The translations under genes were made by a program, and so were the position numbers. 64,000 nucleotides of DNA from Quillaja saponaria (Eukaryota; Streptophyta; Magnoliopsida; Fabales; Quillajaceae). The notes below the pieces were generated by a model that saw only the letters and a program-made list of their open reading frames with translations, had not been told where the DNA came from and made no database searches. The stretch lies in NCBI GenBank assembly GCA_029379385.1, contig CM055614.1, positions 12,529,528 through 12,593,527 on the forward strand. Reading direction: 5' to 3'. How positions within the stretch are numbered: the stretch's first letter is position 1; every line of letters begins with the position of its first letter. Shown piece after piece: positions 22,770 to 33,529 of this stretch.

Positions 22770-23745
22770 TTCCTTGAATACCCTTATAATTTTTTTTCCT
22801 TGAATACCCTTACAATTTTTATTTTTTTTCCTTCAATTTTATTTACCATTTTAATATCAGTAGGATTGTAATTGTTTTAGGACTATTGATTTCATTTTCA
22901 TTAATTCTTTTCAAATTTATTAAATCTATAATTTTTCTAATAATTATATGTTAATAGTAAATAAAATTGAGTTTATCAATTTTTTTGTTTAATAATTTCT
23001 TAATAATCGTAATTTTTTTTTAGTTCTTCTCAAATTTAAGAATTAAAATTTTAAAAAATTACTATGAATTAAGAGAATATTAAGAGTATACTTTTTCATG
23101 ATTATAATATTGTTGTTTTAACTGTTAATTGTAATTTTTTTAATATTATTTCAATAATTATATGTCAATAGTAGTTCAAATTGAATTTTTGGATTTTGTT
23201 TTTGTTTAATAAGTTAACAATAAGGATAATGTTTTTTTTAATATAATATTATTGTTTTAATTTTTAATTCTTCTTTCATCTTAAGAATTAAAAATATATA
23301 TATAAGTTTATGAATTTAATTTTTTTTGGTTAAATTTATCTATTTGTTTATGAATAAAAAGTTGGTTTAATTAAAGAAATTTTATTTTCTTAAATATCTT
23401 TATTAGTTTTTACTATTACATAAATACTTTTAATTGCATTTTACTTCAAATAGACTATTATTAATTTTTTTTACTTTTTTTTTATTTCTTTCTTAATTCT
23501 TCTTCATTTTAATATTAGTAGAATTGTAATTATTTTATGACTATTGATATTTATTTTTATCGCAATTCTTTTAAATATTAATAAATCAATTATGATTAAG
23601 ATTGAATTTCTTTATTTTTTATTTAATAAGTAACAAATAATTAAAATATTATAAATTAACATTTTAAAATGCTATGAATTAAATGAAATATTAAGAGTAT
23701 AATTTTTATGATTATAATATTGTTGTGTTAATTATTTTTCCATCT
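22770..23745 (-). repeat. Dispersed AT-rich repeat, copies f and g (reverse orientation)
   Basis: The reverse complements of 22,770-23,100 and 23,380-23,745 contain the same ordered landmarks as the plus-oriented copies (for example the complement of TATTGATATTAAAAT reads ATTTTAATATCAGTAGGATT near 22,850). Copies e and f face each other across about 30 bp, so 22,460-23,100 forms a long imperfect inverted repeat. Confidence 0.5.
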
Positions 23746-23749
23746 GTAA

Positions 23750-25045
23750 TTTTTTTTAAAATTATATGTTTATATTATGAATTAAATTTTTTATTGTGTT
23801 TATTTAATTTTTTGGATGCCATTAACATATAGTATTATTTTTTATTAACTATAATTTCTTAATATATATATCTCTTGTTGATAAACTTATATTTATATAT
23901 CTTAAACACGATTCACAAGCAACGTGTGTATGACAAGATTAAGAGTTCAAAATTGAGTAAGACAATTTTAAATTTAGGCTTGCAGGTAGAGAAAGAATTA
24001 TGTGGAATAACAATTTTAATATTTTAATTGTTAATTTGCTCTTGTGTCTTCATCTTCAAAGTCAACACAGACATTCAATTTCCAGCACTAAACTACTGAA
24101 TATAATGGTGCATGGTACATTGCATAATAAATTGATCTAGGAGAAATTGTTTTTGAGCTTGAGTCTTTAGACGTCCGAAGTTTAAATTGTGATTTTCTTT
24201 ACCAAAGTTACTTCTAATTCATCCTATACATTATGATGTTTAGTTGTTGTAAATCTATTATACATTGTTATGGCAAATTGATTCAAAAATTGTTATGGCA
24301 AATTGATTCAAAAATTGTAATGGCAGTTTGTCTTAGAATCTGTTGTATGGATATTTCAAAATGTGTCCTCTTTGAAACCTTAAGGACAAATCTTTATCTC
24401 ATTCGATTTTTGACTACCCATTAGCACAAAGATTATGATCTGTTTCCAGCTGGGGACTGCACCTCCAAAGCTTTAAGCACCTTATTTAGAATTGAAGTTC
24501 TAATTCTAAACAGTAATCAAGTTCTGGGATCGGAGACTTAAGCTCTCTAAAAAACTGTTTATGTCGGGGGCTGCCCCCACTTGACAGCAGCCCTAAATCA
24601 TGCTCTCTCCTCTTATTATTATTATTATTTTGAATAAACTGATCTCAAATATAGTAATAAAAATTTAAAATTTTTGGTACGTTGGTTACAAAAATTAAAT
24701 CCCAAATCTAAGCTGGCAGCAAATGTCACTTTCCTTTATGCCTTTATTCGTATTACCAATTGTTTTCTGGAAATCAAACATATTTTCGTAAATATCTCTT
24801 TTAGCATACAACAAACGCAAAACTTGATTGTGTTTTACAAAAACAAAATCAAACTGCCAAACAAATTAAAGTTATTTTCAAGACAACATAAATTAATACT
24901 AATAAACATGAATAAATAAGTATTTATGTACGTTTTTATCATTTTTCTAAAGAGCTCACATTTACATAGATAAATAAGTGTATTTTTTTTAATAGAAGAC
25001 ACCATTATACTTTTAATATTTATTGAAACTACTATGTAATTAATT
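23750..25045. other. Intergenic DNA, nothing recognised
   Basis: AT-rich. It includes a short duplication of CAAATTGATTCAAAAATTGT near 24,273-24,320 and a small (TTA)n tract near 24,612-24,632. No gene was recognised. The 3' untranslated region of the minus-strand gene ending at 25,050 presumably lies here. Confidence 0.4.
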
Positions 25046-25049
25046 TGAA

Positions 25050-26195
25050 TCAACTAAGATAATAACCAGAAACATCGTGAACTCCTAGGCTCTCCAACTT
25101 ATCCTCAATGAAAGCAATCTCATTCTTAGTGTCAATAACTTTTTCTTCAAGTACTTTGAGGCGCTTTCTAGTTTCAATTGCTTTCTGCAGAAAAGTTGTT
25201 GAAGACAAAGCCCCTTCAATAATAGGTCTCAACCACTCTACATCAAACTTCATGACCTTTGTCACCTCCCAGCACAACTCCAATTCATCTTTATGATGGA
25301 CCATATCCTGTATCTTGATATGTTTAAGCAAAAACAAGATTTGGCCCAAAGAAGCATAGGCACACTGCCTAAATATCAGAGGGTGTCGCATTTGACAATC
25401 TATCAGTTGATGATTCCTTTCACAAGCTTCCTCGAGGAGGGTGAGGAATGACTTATCCACTTGGCACAGTCCATGGAAGTCCACCATCTCCCCTGAGGGT
25501 TGGGGATTCAAGCTAGCTATTCTTCCTTCTGATGAGTACTTGTTAGTAGCGGACGCAGTAGAACTTGTAGCTCGCAATGTATTGTCTTTGAAAACCAATG
25601 GAGGATCTTCATTAAGAAGAGATCTTTGTCCATCATGCTCCTCATAACCTATTTGAGACTGCATAGTGAAAGATATAGGTATGAGATCTTCATTTGAAAC
25701 ATATGAGAACATCATCCTTAAGTTCAACAAGAATGTCAACTAGTTGAAGAGAAATTAAGAGAAAATCTGATTTTTTATACTAAATATTTTTTCTTACTTC
25801 ATCAGGTGCATAGCATGACACGAAGTTATCAACATCACTCGATATATTCGCAATCTCTATTTCTGCAGAAATTTTCACAGGAAAGGGCTCAACTGCAAAT
25901 TCATAAGCATTGATGTTCATCAGTAGACAGATTGTAGATGCACTAGTGTGAGGTAATGAATGTTGTATCCTTTACAAATGAATATGGACACACTTGTGTC
26001 AATAGCAGGGAATCTCAAACCTGATTGATCCACAGGTAATGTTGTTACAGTGGGCTCCCTAATTTCATGGTTAATCTTCGGCAAGCACTCTAGATTGTTT
26101 TTTCTATATTCATCACTAGCTTGTCCTTCATGGTCTCTTGAAGTATCCTCTTTTGACTTCATCATCTCATCACCTCTCCTATTTTCTTCCTCTTC
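25050..26195 (-). CDS. pEARLI4 / MATH C-terminal-like protein, duplicated copy 1 (probably damaged)
   Basis: Three minus-strand coding blocks. Block 1 starts at 26,195 after a good TTGCAG acceptor and is very acidic and charged (EEEENRRGDEMMKSKEDTSR). Block 2 (about 25,960-25,798) contains LLMNINAYEFAVEPF and ends CYAPDE before a GTAAGA donor. A 58-nt intron (25,740-25,797) ends in CTAG, and block 3 (25,739-25,050, about 229 codons to a stop) contains LLEEACERNHQLIDCQ, GQILFLLKHIKIQDM and LELCWEVTKVMKFDVEWL, then a C-terminal coiled coil ending near GVHDVSGYYLS. The block 3 layout resembles the C-terminal domain shared by plant pEARLI4-like and MATH-domain proteins. Blocks 1 and 2 are in different frames: reading through from block 1 meets TGA near 25,920, and block 2 is preceded by an in-frame TAA. 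The same frame break is present in copy 2, so either an unseen splice exists or the gene was already broken. Function unknown. Confidence 0.55.
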
Positions 26196-26484
26196 CTGCA
26201 ACCAGCATCATCAATAGTCAAGCAAGTGTTAGGATCGAAAAGAAAGAGAAAGGAATGAATACCATGTATACAATATGTAGAGCTGGATCTTCACATTAAC
26301 ATTTTCAGATGTTTTGAAACCTATTCCAATTTTTGTTTTGTGTTTCAAGTTCAAAGACAACCTATATTACAACTAACAATATTCATAATCTTCTTGACAT
26401 GTGAGTAGTTTTGTTAGAGATTTTAACAATTAAAACAACATAAAAGCTTTTTTCTTTCGATTAACTAATTTTGGATCGATGAAG

Positions 26485-26605
26485 TTTTTAACTCAATTGG
26501 TTACGATGCAAATACTAGAACCTAATGGTTTCTTGTTTAAATCTCATTAAACTTATAAATAAATTATAGGAAGCCATTTTCACTCACTATTAATCTTAGT
26601 TAGAC
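26485..26605 (+). mobile_element. SINE-like fragment in duplication unit 1
   Basis: TTTAACTCAATTGGTTACG (A-box-like) followed about 45 nt later by TTGTTTAAATCTCATTAAAC (B-box-like). The same fragment is at the matching place in unit 2 (27,965-28,060), so it was present before the tandem duplication. No poly-A tail remains. Confidence 0.45.
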
Positions 26606-27092
26606 AAGATAATTATTGCAGGATATTACCTTAGAAATGATACTCTCTCCCTGAATGATCTAAAAGAAATATAAACGTTCCCTTAGTCTCCAGTTAATTG
26701 AACTTAGCTCTATCCATTAAAAATGTTTCAAGAAGCTTCTATATTGAGAGAATTATAGAAGATGTCAAGTCCGTGGTGAAGTCTATAAATAAGCTAGCAA
26801 GTAATGAATCCATAAGGAAAAATTCTTAAGCACTAGAACTTCTACAAATACAGCTGTCCCACTTATATCCTACATCATCTAATTGATTTTAATTGAAAGA
26901 TACATTTTTTTAAGAGAGAAAAAAGAAAAAGGGTGGATGGTAAATCTTCAGAAAAAAGAAAAAAAAAAGATGAGTTAAATATTAAAGGACTCATTAATTG
27001 CCTTGCATGTCAATGAAAGAAACACACTGAAATACTATAAAGTTGACTACCAAAGGAAAGTCAGGAGAACAATTTAATCCCAAAGAAGATGT

Positions 27093-27675
27093 CGTGGGAA
27101 AAGGTCTTTGTCCGTCATGCTCTTCAAAACCTATTTGAGACTGCATAGTAGATGGCGTAGGTATAAGATCTTCATTTGAAACCCATGAGAACATCATTCT
27201 TAAGTTCAACAAGAGTGTCAACTAGTTGAGGAAAAATTAAGAGAAAATCCAATTTTTTTATACTAAATTTTTTTCTTACTTCATCAGGTGCATAGCATGA
27301 CACAAAGTTGTCACCATCATTCGAAATATCTTCCTTCTTTATTTTTGCAGAAATTTTCACAAGAAAGGGCTCAACTGCAAATTCATAAGCATTGATGTTC
27401 ATCAATAGAGATACTGTAGATGCAGGGGTGTTAGCTAATGAATGTTGTATCCTTTATAGATGAATATGGACACACTTGTGTCAAACAGGGAATCTCAAAC
27501 CTGGCTGCTCCACAGGCAGGGTTGTTACAATGGGCTCCTTAGTTCCATGGTCAATCTCAGGCACGCACTCTAGATTGCTTTTTCTATATTTATCAGTAGC
27601 ATGTCCTTCATGGTCTCTTGAAGTATCCGCTTCTGACTTCATGATCTCATCACCTTTCCTATTTTCTTCCTCTTC
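27093..27675 (-). pseudogene. pEARLI4 / MATH C-terminal-like protein, truncated copy 2
   Basis: Paralogue of the gene at 25,050-26,195. The acidic first block starts after the acceptor region near 27,675 (QEEEENRKGDEIMKSEADTS) but a 2-nt deletion changes PAID to PV followed by TGA near 27,480. The second block (MNINAYEFAVEPFLVKISA, ending CYAPDE) and the start of the third block (LLLNLRMMFSWVSNEDLIP) are present. After DGQRPF the third block is replaced by unrelated sequence at the duplication junction near 27,092, so the whole conserved C-terminal domain is missing. It cannot encode the full protein. Confidence 0.7.
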
Positions 27676-27964
27676 CTGATATCAACATGATTTATAGTCA
27701 AGCAAGAGTTAGGATCAAAAAGAAAGAGAAAGGAATGAATACCAATGCATGCATTATGTAGTGCTTGATCTTCACATTAACATTTTCAAATGTTTTGAAA
27801 CCTGTTCGTCTTTGTTTTGTGCTTCAAGTTCAAACACAACCTATATTACAACTAAGAATATTCACAATCATCGTGACATGTGGGTAGCTTTGTTCGAGAT
27901 TTTAACAATCAAAACCACATATGATCTTTTCTCTTTCTATTAATGAATTTTGGATTAACAAATA

Positions 27965-28060
27965 TTTTAATTCAACTGGTTAAGATAAAAATACTAGAAC
28001 CTAATGGTCTCATGTTTAAATCCCATTAAAACTTATAAATAAATTATAGGGGAGCCATTT
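27965..28060 (+). mobile_element. SINE-like fragment in duplication unit 2
   Basis: Counterpart of 26,485-26,605 with the same A-box-like TTTAATTCAACTGGTTAAG and B-box-like ATGTTTAAATCCCATTAAAA. Confidence 0.45.
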
Positions 28061-28559
28061 TCACTTAAAAGTAATCTTAGACCAAATAATTATTACACGA
28101 TATACATTGTACTACCTTAGAAATGATGCACTCTTCCTTAATTGATCTAAAAGAAATATAAACTTACCTTAGTCTCCAGTTAATTGAGCTTAGCTCTATC
28201 TATATTGAGAAAATTATAGAAGATGTCAAGTTCGTGGTAAAGTCTATAAATAAGCTACCAAGTAATGAATCCATAATGAAAAATCCTTATGCACTAGAAC
28301 TTCTACGAATACAGCAGTCCCACTTATAGCGTACATCATCTAATTGATTTGAATAAACAATAATTTTTATTAAGAGAGAAAGAAAAACAAGGGTGGATAG
28401 TAAGTCTTCAAATAAAATATAAAAGAGAAAAAGAAAGAGACGAGGTTCAACAATTATCTCACATGTCAACTAAAAAAAAACATGAAAAATTATAAAGCTG
28501 ATTACTAAAGGAAAGTGAGGAAGATAATTTAATCCCAAAGATGATGTCGTGGGAGAAGA

Positions 28560-29252
28560 CAATCTTGAAATATACTCGCAGTTATAGTCAAATCCCAAAT
28601 AATTGCAAACAAAGCACATCTTCTCAAAAACTTAATATCCTTCCTCTACCTCAACTTTTCTACATATCTTCTTATTTTGTATTCTATCTTTTCTGGTATT
28701 TTATCCATCTCAACATTTACATTTCAGCCACTCCAATATTATGCAAATATTTTTTCTAAATTGATCAATATTTAGAACTATACAACATAACCGATCTCAC
28801 GACCGTCTTATAGAATTTACCTTCCAACCTATTCGAAATTTTTAAGATCGTAAAACACTCTAGACACTTTGACACATCATCCATCCTACCTCAATTATGT
28901 GGCTCACATCATGCTCAATTGTATTATCTTTTTATAAGAAGAAATCTAGGTACTTACTTCCTTTGCTGGGTTTTCATGAACATCAAAATTCATTTGAGTC
29001 TCCATTAGTGTAGCTCAAGTCACACTTCATATATATACTCAGTTTTCACCGACTTAACTTAAAACCTTTGAATTCTAACTTGATACTCCATAAATCTTAC
29101 GTGAAATTTATACATGTTCTAGTCTCATCTACTAGTACGATGTCATACTCAGTTTATCTGTTATTAGAGCAAATAAGTAAGGGTTTAAAAATAATCCTTG
29201 ATGAAATTCAATTGTGATTGAAAACTCTCTAGCCATACTATCCACAGTTGGT
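28560..29252 (-). pseudogene. RTE-type LINE reverse transcriptase, 3' part
   Basis: Minus-strand translation reads FSITIEFHQGLFLNPYLFAL (motif B region), a degraded catalytic box, VLSxVGENxVY, then DNTIEHDVSHIIEVGWM, FRIGWKVNS and finally NTRKDRIQNK. This matches the order after motif B in plant RTE-clade LINEs (GLHQGSALSPYLFALV, EDVSHRIQAGWMK, KLKGKFYRT, KTRKDRIRNE). Many stops are present. The 5' part of the same element continues at 30,341-31,030 beyond a MITE insertion. Confidence 0.8.
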
Positions 29253-30332
29253 AGAGATGGCAACACATCAGGTAAATGGATGGACCAAGCTTAGCCCAAA
29301 TGGGTAGAAAAATGGCACTGGATATGGGTACGGATATGGGTACGAGATGGCAAGACCTATATACCCATTTGAACGGACCATTTTTTTTTTCACAAGTGAA
29401 AATCTATCAAATATCTCTAATTGATTCATATTGTGAAAATATTTAAAAATTAATTTGTAAATTTAAATTCAAAATTGAAGAATATGTAATGTATTTGGGT
29501 ATAAAGTGAATTTTGTAATATTTATTATGTGTTAATAAAATTACTTTGTAATAAATTAGTAGTATTAATTGGTGTAAGTGTTAGAAGAAAATAAATAGTC
29601 AAATGAAATTAAAATGAGCGTTGGTATTATTTAGTATGTATTTAATGAAAATAGTTTAAAATACATTAGTATTGATTGCATATGAGATAAATTAGGAAAT
29701 AATGAAAATTCAAATCAAATTAAACTAACTTATGAGTAAAATTAAGAGTTAGATCAAATTAAATGGTTAACACAGAGAATTCATAATAAAATAAATTTAA
29801 CTATAAAAAGATCAAATTGATTATTATTATTGATTTTGTTACCAAATTGGTGTGCTACTAATTTGATAGAATTATTTTGGGTTAAACTGTTTAATAGGTT
29901 GAAATAGCCATAAAATATGAGCCCATATTGGGTCTTCTTTAATTTTTGGGTCTAAAAAATACATCTACGTTTCTTAATTACTTGTCAGATGTCATATAGT
30001 TAATTTATGAAATGTGATTAAATTAATTATTTGATAATGTATGAATACTCACTTCTACTGTTTTAGATTTTTATTTTTTTTTCTTACAATTACTTGAAAT
30101 GCATTTGGATAACATACTTTCAAATGTTATGTTAAAATATAAAATAAAACATGTTAAAATTACATGAATTAATTTATTTATTTTTTGCACAAAAAAAAAA
30201 AAAAGGGTAAATGAGCCGAGTGAGTATGCCTACAAATATATGAGTATAGATATGGCATGCATCGAGCCTTAAAATGGGTACGAGTAAATACCAAGCTCGA
30301 TTAGGGTCATTCCTGGCCCTTTGTCATCTTTA
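29253..30332. mobile_element. hAT-like MITE inserted in an RTE LINE
   Basis: About 1,080 bp starting TAGAGATGGCAACAC and ending TTTGTCATCTTTA, an imperfect terminal inverted repeat of the TAGRGATG type common in plant hAT elements. Flanking 8-mers ACAGTTGG (29,245-29,252) and ACGGTTTG (30,333-30,340) match at 6 of 8 positions, as an aged hAT 8-bp target duplication would. The element separates two parts of one RTE reverse transcriptase, which independently fixes the insertion boundaries. The interior is AT-rich and non-coding. A second copy is at 32,561-33,412. Confidence 0.75.
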
Positions 30333-30340
30333 ACGGTTTG

Positions 30341-31030
30341 CACACTGTTTCTTACTCCCTCATACATATTCTTAGTCACATCTAAATATTTAGTTGGTAC
30401 TTTTTTCTTCCCAACAGTTCACCACAAAACTCTTTTCAGCATCCTATTATGTGTTTCTTATAGATCAGTAAAGACAATGTGAGTATCATTTTACTTTACT
30501 TCATGTTTCTTAATTAATCTCCTAAGTAAAAAGATAAACTACATTGTAGATCTTCCGATACTCATAAACCTAAATTGATTATCTAAAACTAAGCTTTCCT
30601 TTCTAAGCCTACGTTGAATTATAACTCTCTCGAAGTTTCATTGTATGGCTCATAAGTTTTACCTCGATAATTATTATTTATCTATATATCTTCTTTATAC
30701 TTATAAAGGTGAAACAACATACTTTTCCTCCATTCATGAGATATTTTGTTGGCCATTAGAATCTTATTAAAAAGATTTGTGAGCCAAGTTATACCAACAT
30801 CTCCTATGCATCTCTAAACTTCAATAAGGATACCATTCAGTTCCATTGATTCACCTTTCATCTTTTGCATAATTTCTTTAACCTCGAGTGTTCTAACCTG
30901 ACTTACAAAAACGGCCAGTATCATAAAAAGCGTCACCTAGTTCTCCCATAGTAACATTTGAATCTCCTTTAATAAGTTATTAAAATAAGTTTGCTATCTT
31001 TTATTTATCTCATATTCCCTAACTACTGTA
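30341..31030 (-). pseudogene. RTE-type LINE reverse transcriptase, 5' part
   Basis: On the minus strand, from 31,030 downwards: VKEIMQKMKGESMELNGI, then CIGDVGITWLTNLFNKIL, ISHEWRKSM, NNNYRG and further degraded RT blocks. These are the fingers region of plant RTE LINEs (PDGIPIEVWKCLGD-GI-WLT-LFNKI, PDEWR-S-L-P-YK-KGD, C-NYRGI-L-SH-MKLWE). It ends at the hAT MITE target duplication, after which the frame family resumes at 29,252. Dead by many stops. Confidence 0.85.
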
Positions 31031-31034
31031 AATT

Positions 31035-31580
31035 ATGCTAGCAATGTGGGAGATATCACATTAACACCCACTTCACATAGAAGGTGGAGTTGTGACAGGA
31101 TTTTCGGTTGTAGCGGCTTGGGCCAATGGTTCTGGTATCATTTAGAGTCACACCTTTAAAACCAATCAATTGGTATTAGGAGGTGTGACTCCTCTATTTA
31201 CATATTTTATAAATACTTATTATGCTAGCAGTATGAGAGGTACCACATTGACAAGGTAAAAACCGAATGTTAGTGGCCTAAAAACTATATCTAAACATTC
31301 TATTATTACTTATCTTTCGAGGTGTTATAAATATAGTATGGTGTGCTTCCAAGACACTAAATTGTATATTACACATTATCTGTAGCCTATGGAGCTGCCC
31401 TTTTGTGGAGTGATGTTGTTTGGATGCTAATGGAACAACTTGAGGTGTTTTGATTTAGTAGGATACTAGACTTGTGAAAAAATATACATGTTCTTTAGAA
31501 AAGAATTTCAACCTCTTTTCTTTCCGAGAATGTGGATGATGGATTTCATATGGACTTTTTTCTGATTGTATGTACCTAAT
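31035..31580. other. Intergenic spacer between LINE relics
   Basis: Contains two imperfect copies of TTATGCTAGCA(A/G)TRTGRGAG (about 31,034 and 31,219). No gene was recognised. Confidence 0.35.
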
Positions 31581-31599
31581 GATTATTATTTAATGGATG

Positions 31600-32340
31600 C
31601 TTTCTAGGCAAAACGGTGAGTAGTTAAAGTTGCATAGGATACTCCTAGGCGTTTAGGTGGGGGACCTTCAATGTTATTTGGTTCCCGAATGAAAGGAAAA
31701 ATTGCAGAAGAATATTGGCGGCTACGCTATTGTTCTCAAACTTTGTTGATGATGAATCTCTTATGGATTTACCTCTTATTGGTGGTCACTACACTTGGTT
31801 TAATGGGAGAAGCATATCAAGTATTGATTGGATTTTAATATATCATGATTGGGAAAATCACTTTGTTAGCTCTTTACAGAAAATATTGTCAATGACAAAA
31901 TTAGATCACTTTCCTATCTTGCTTGAGGTTGGAGGAATGAAGAGAAGTAAGATCCCTTTTTGATTTGGTAGCATGTGGTTGAAATTAAATGAAAGGTTTT
32001 GTGGAGTTAGTAAAAATATAATGGAGTAGCTATTCTGTGGATGGTAATCCTAGGTTTATTTTGCTTAGAAAACTAAAACTCTAAAAGGTGGCTTGGTAAA
32101 ATGGAATAAAGTGGTCTTTGAATGTAAAACTAATGGAGTTGTATGTTAATGAAGAGAAAGTCTTACTGTTCGAATAATCTATGATATTTTTTCCATCTGT
32201 TAAAAACCTCTTGTTCTAGTCAAGATTCTTTAAATGTGCTTAAGTTCATGTCAAAATCTGTTTGATTTTTTATTTGGGATTTCCATTTATGGTGAGGGTG
32301 TTTAATGGTTGCCAGATGAAATGGTTTCTAAAAGTTCTCC
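31600..32340 (+). pseudogene. LINE endonuclease (EEP) domain remnant
   Basis: Plus-strand translation gives FNVIWFPNERKN, then FSNFVDDESLMDLPLIGGHY ending YTWFN, SSIDWILIYHDWENHF and KLDHFPILLEVGG. This is the C-terminal half of the apurinic-like endonuclease of plant L1-type LINE ORF2 (the P-GG-FTW box, the S-LDR--- block and the SDHFPI box carrying the catalytic Asp-His). In the last box S is replaced by L but D and H remain. Downstream sequence (FGSMWLKLNERF) also fits. The frame breaks from about 31,962 on. It is opposite in strand to the RTE relic and belongs to a different LINE lineage. Confidence 0.8.
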
Positions 32341-32560
32341 TCAAATGCTGCAGACTGCAGCTGAGTGTGATTAAGAAGAACCCAAGTGTGCCAATGGTTT
32401 CGTTTTTTCTTTCTCTAGATGCATAAGAGTGATGTTGTTTGAAATTATTAAGCTAGCCTACATAAATTGACCCAAAGTGATGATATGCAAGGAGGGAAAC
32501 AGTAAGAGCTTAAGAAAATTTTGTGCAATGGAACTTTCAACTTTTTGTTGAAGTCAAAAG

Positions 32561-33412
32561 TAGGGATTAAAATGGGCCGGATCAATTGTTTGTTCCAACC
32601 CAACCCAAATGGGTATAAAATTCTGTTTGGATGTGCACAAAAATGGCCATCGAATTCAAGTAATGTAGCACAGGTTTGGGTGAGGCCCAGATACCTACAA
32701 GGGTTATGATCTGGGTCAGGTTGGAAATCGCTAGTAAAAATCACTAATAAATTCATAATAGTACGAAATATATAAAAGGTAATTTGAACATATATGTCAA
32801 AACTGAATAATATATAATGTATTCATATATTAAAAAGTGAATTTTATAACATTTATTATATATTAAATAAATTTATGTTATATAATAAATTAGTATTGAA
32901 TGGACTAAGAGTGAATTTAGAAGAAAAATAAATAGTCAAATGAAATTAAATTGGGCTTTGATATTATATAGTATTGTCTTTAATGAAAATATTTTTAAAA
33001 TAAAGAAATTAAGAAATAATGAAAAGTCAAATCAAATTAATTGACACATGAGTAAAATTGTAAAAAAATATGAAGAGCTAGATCAAGTTAAATGAATAGT
33101 AAAAAGAATGTATAATAAATTCAATTTAACTATATATAGAAGATCAAATTCATTATTATTAGTAATTTCATTATCAAAATTAGTGCTACTAATTAGTTAT
33201 AATTGTTTTGGGTTATTTAGTAATTTAAAATAGCGATAAATTGGATGGATATTTTGTCTCTTTTTCTTAAGCTGGTCCACGGGCTGGGTCCGAGTATTCG
33301 GATTTGAGTCCTTGCACTCCCATAAGACGAGTTCAACTTAAACATCTATTCAGACCCCAAAATGAATACATGTCAATATCAGGGCGGGCCAGGCCCTCCA
33401 TTGCCATCTCTG
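32561..33412. mobile_element. Second copy of the hAT-like MITE
   Basis: Starts TAGGGATTAAAATGGGCC and ends GGGCCAGGCCCTCCATTGCCATCTCTG, whose complement CAGAGATGGCAATGG mirrors the left end of the copy at 29,253. Internal blocks are shared, for instance AAATAGTCAAATGAAATTAA and the run AGTGAATTTTRTAAYATTTA. Flanking 8-mers (GTCAAAAG and GTGGCCAG) match poorly, so the target duplication is uncertain. Confidence 0.65.
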
Positions 33413-33529
33413 GTGGCCAGTTTCAAGAAATCAGTAGTAAAAAATAATAGGACAAAAAGAAGAGAAGAAAATGTAACGAAAAAATAATAAGTAAATGCTG
33501 CTATCATGCAAGAAAAAGGAAAGCAATAG

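Larger units (their letters stand above)
25617..28558. repeat. Tandem duplication of ~1.48 kb (two units)
   Basis: Unit 1 (about 25,617-27,092) and unit 2 (about 27,093-28,558) align throughout with only small indels. Landmarks occur in register: CCTATTTGAGACTGCATAGT (25,649 and 27,130), GCATAGCATGACAC (25,808 and 27,290), the SINE-like boxes (26,490 and 27,965), GTAATGAATCCATAA (26,801 and 28,261) and CAAAG(A/T)TGATGTCGTGGGA near each right end (27,082 and 28,536). The junction at about 27,092 joins the tail of unit 1 directly to the middle of the copied gene's last exon, so the event is an unequal duplication that did not respect gene ends. Confidence 0.85.
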
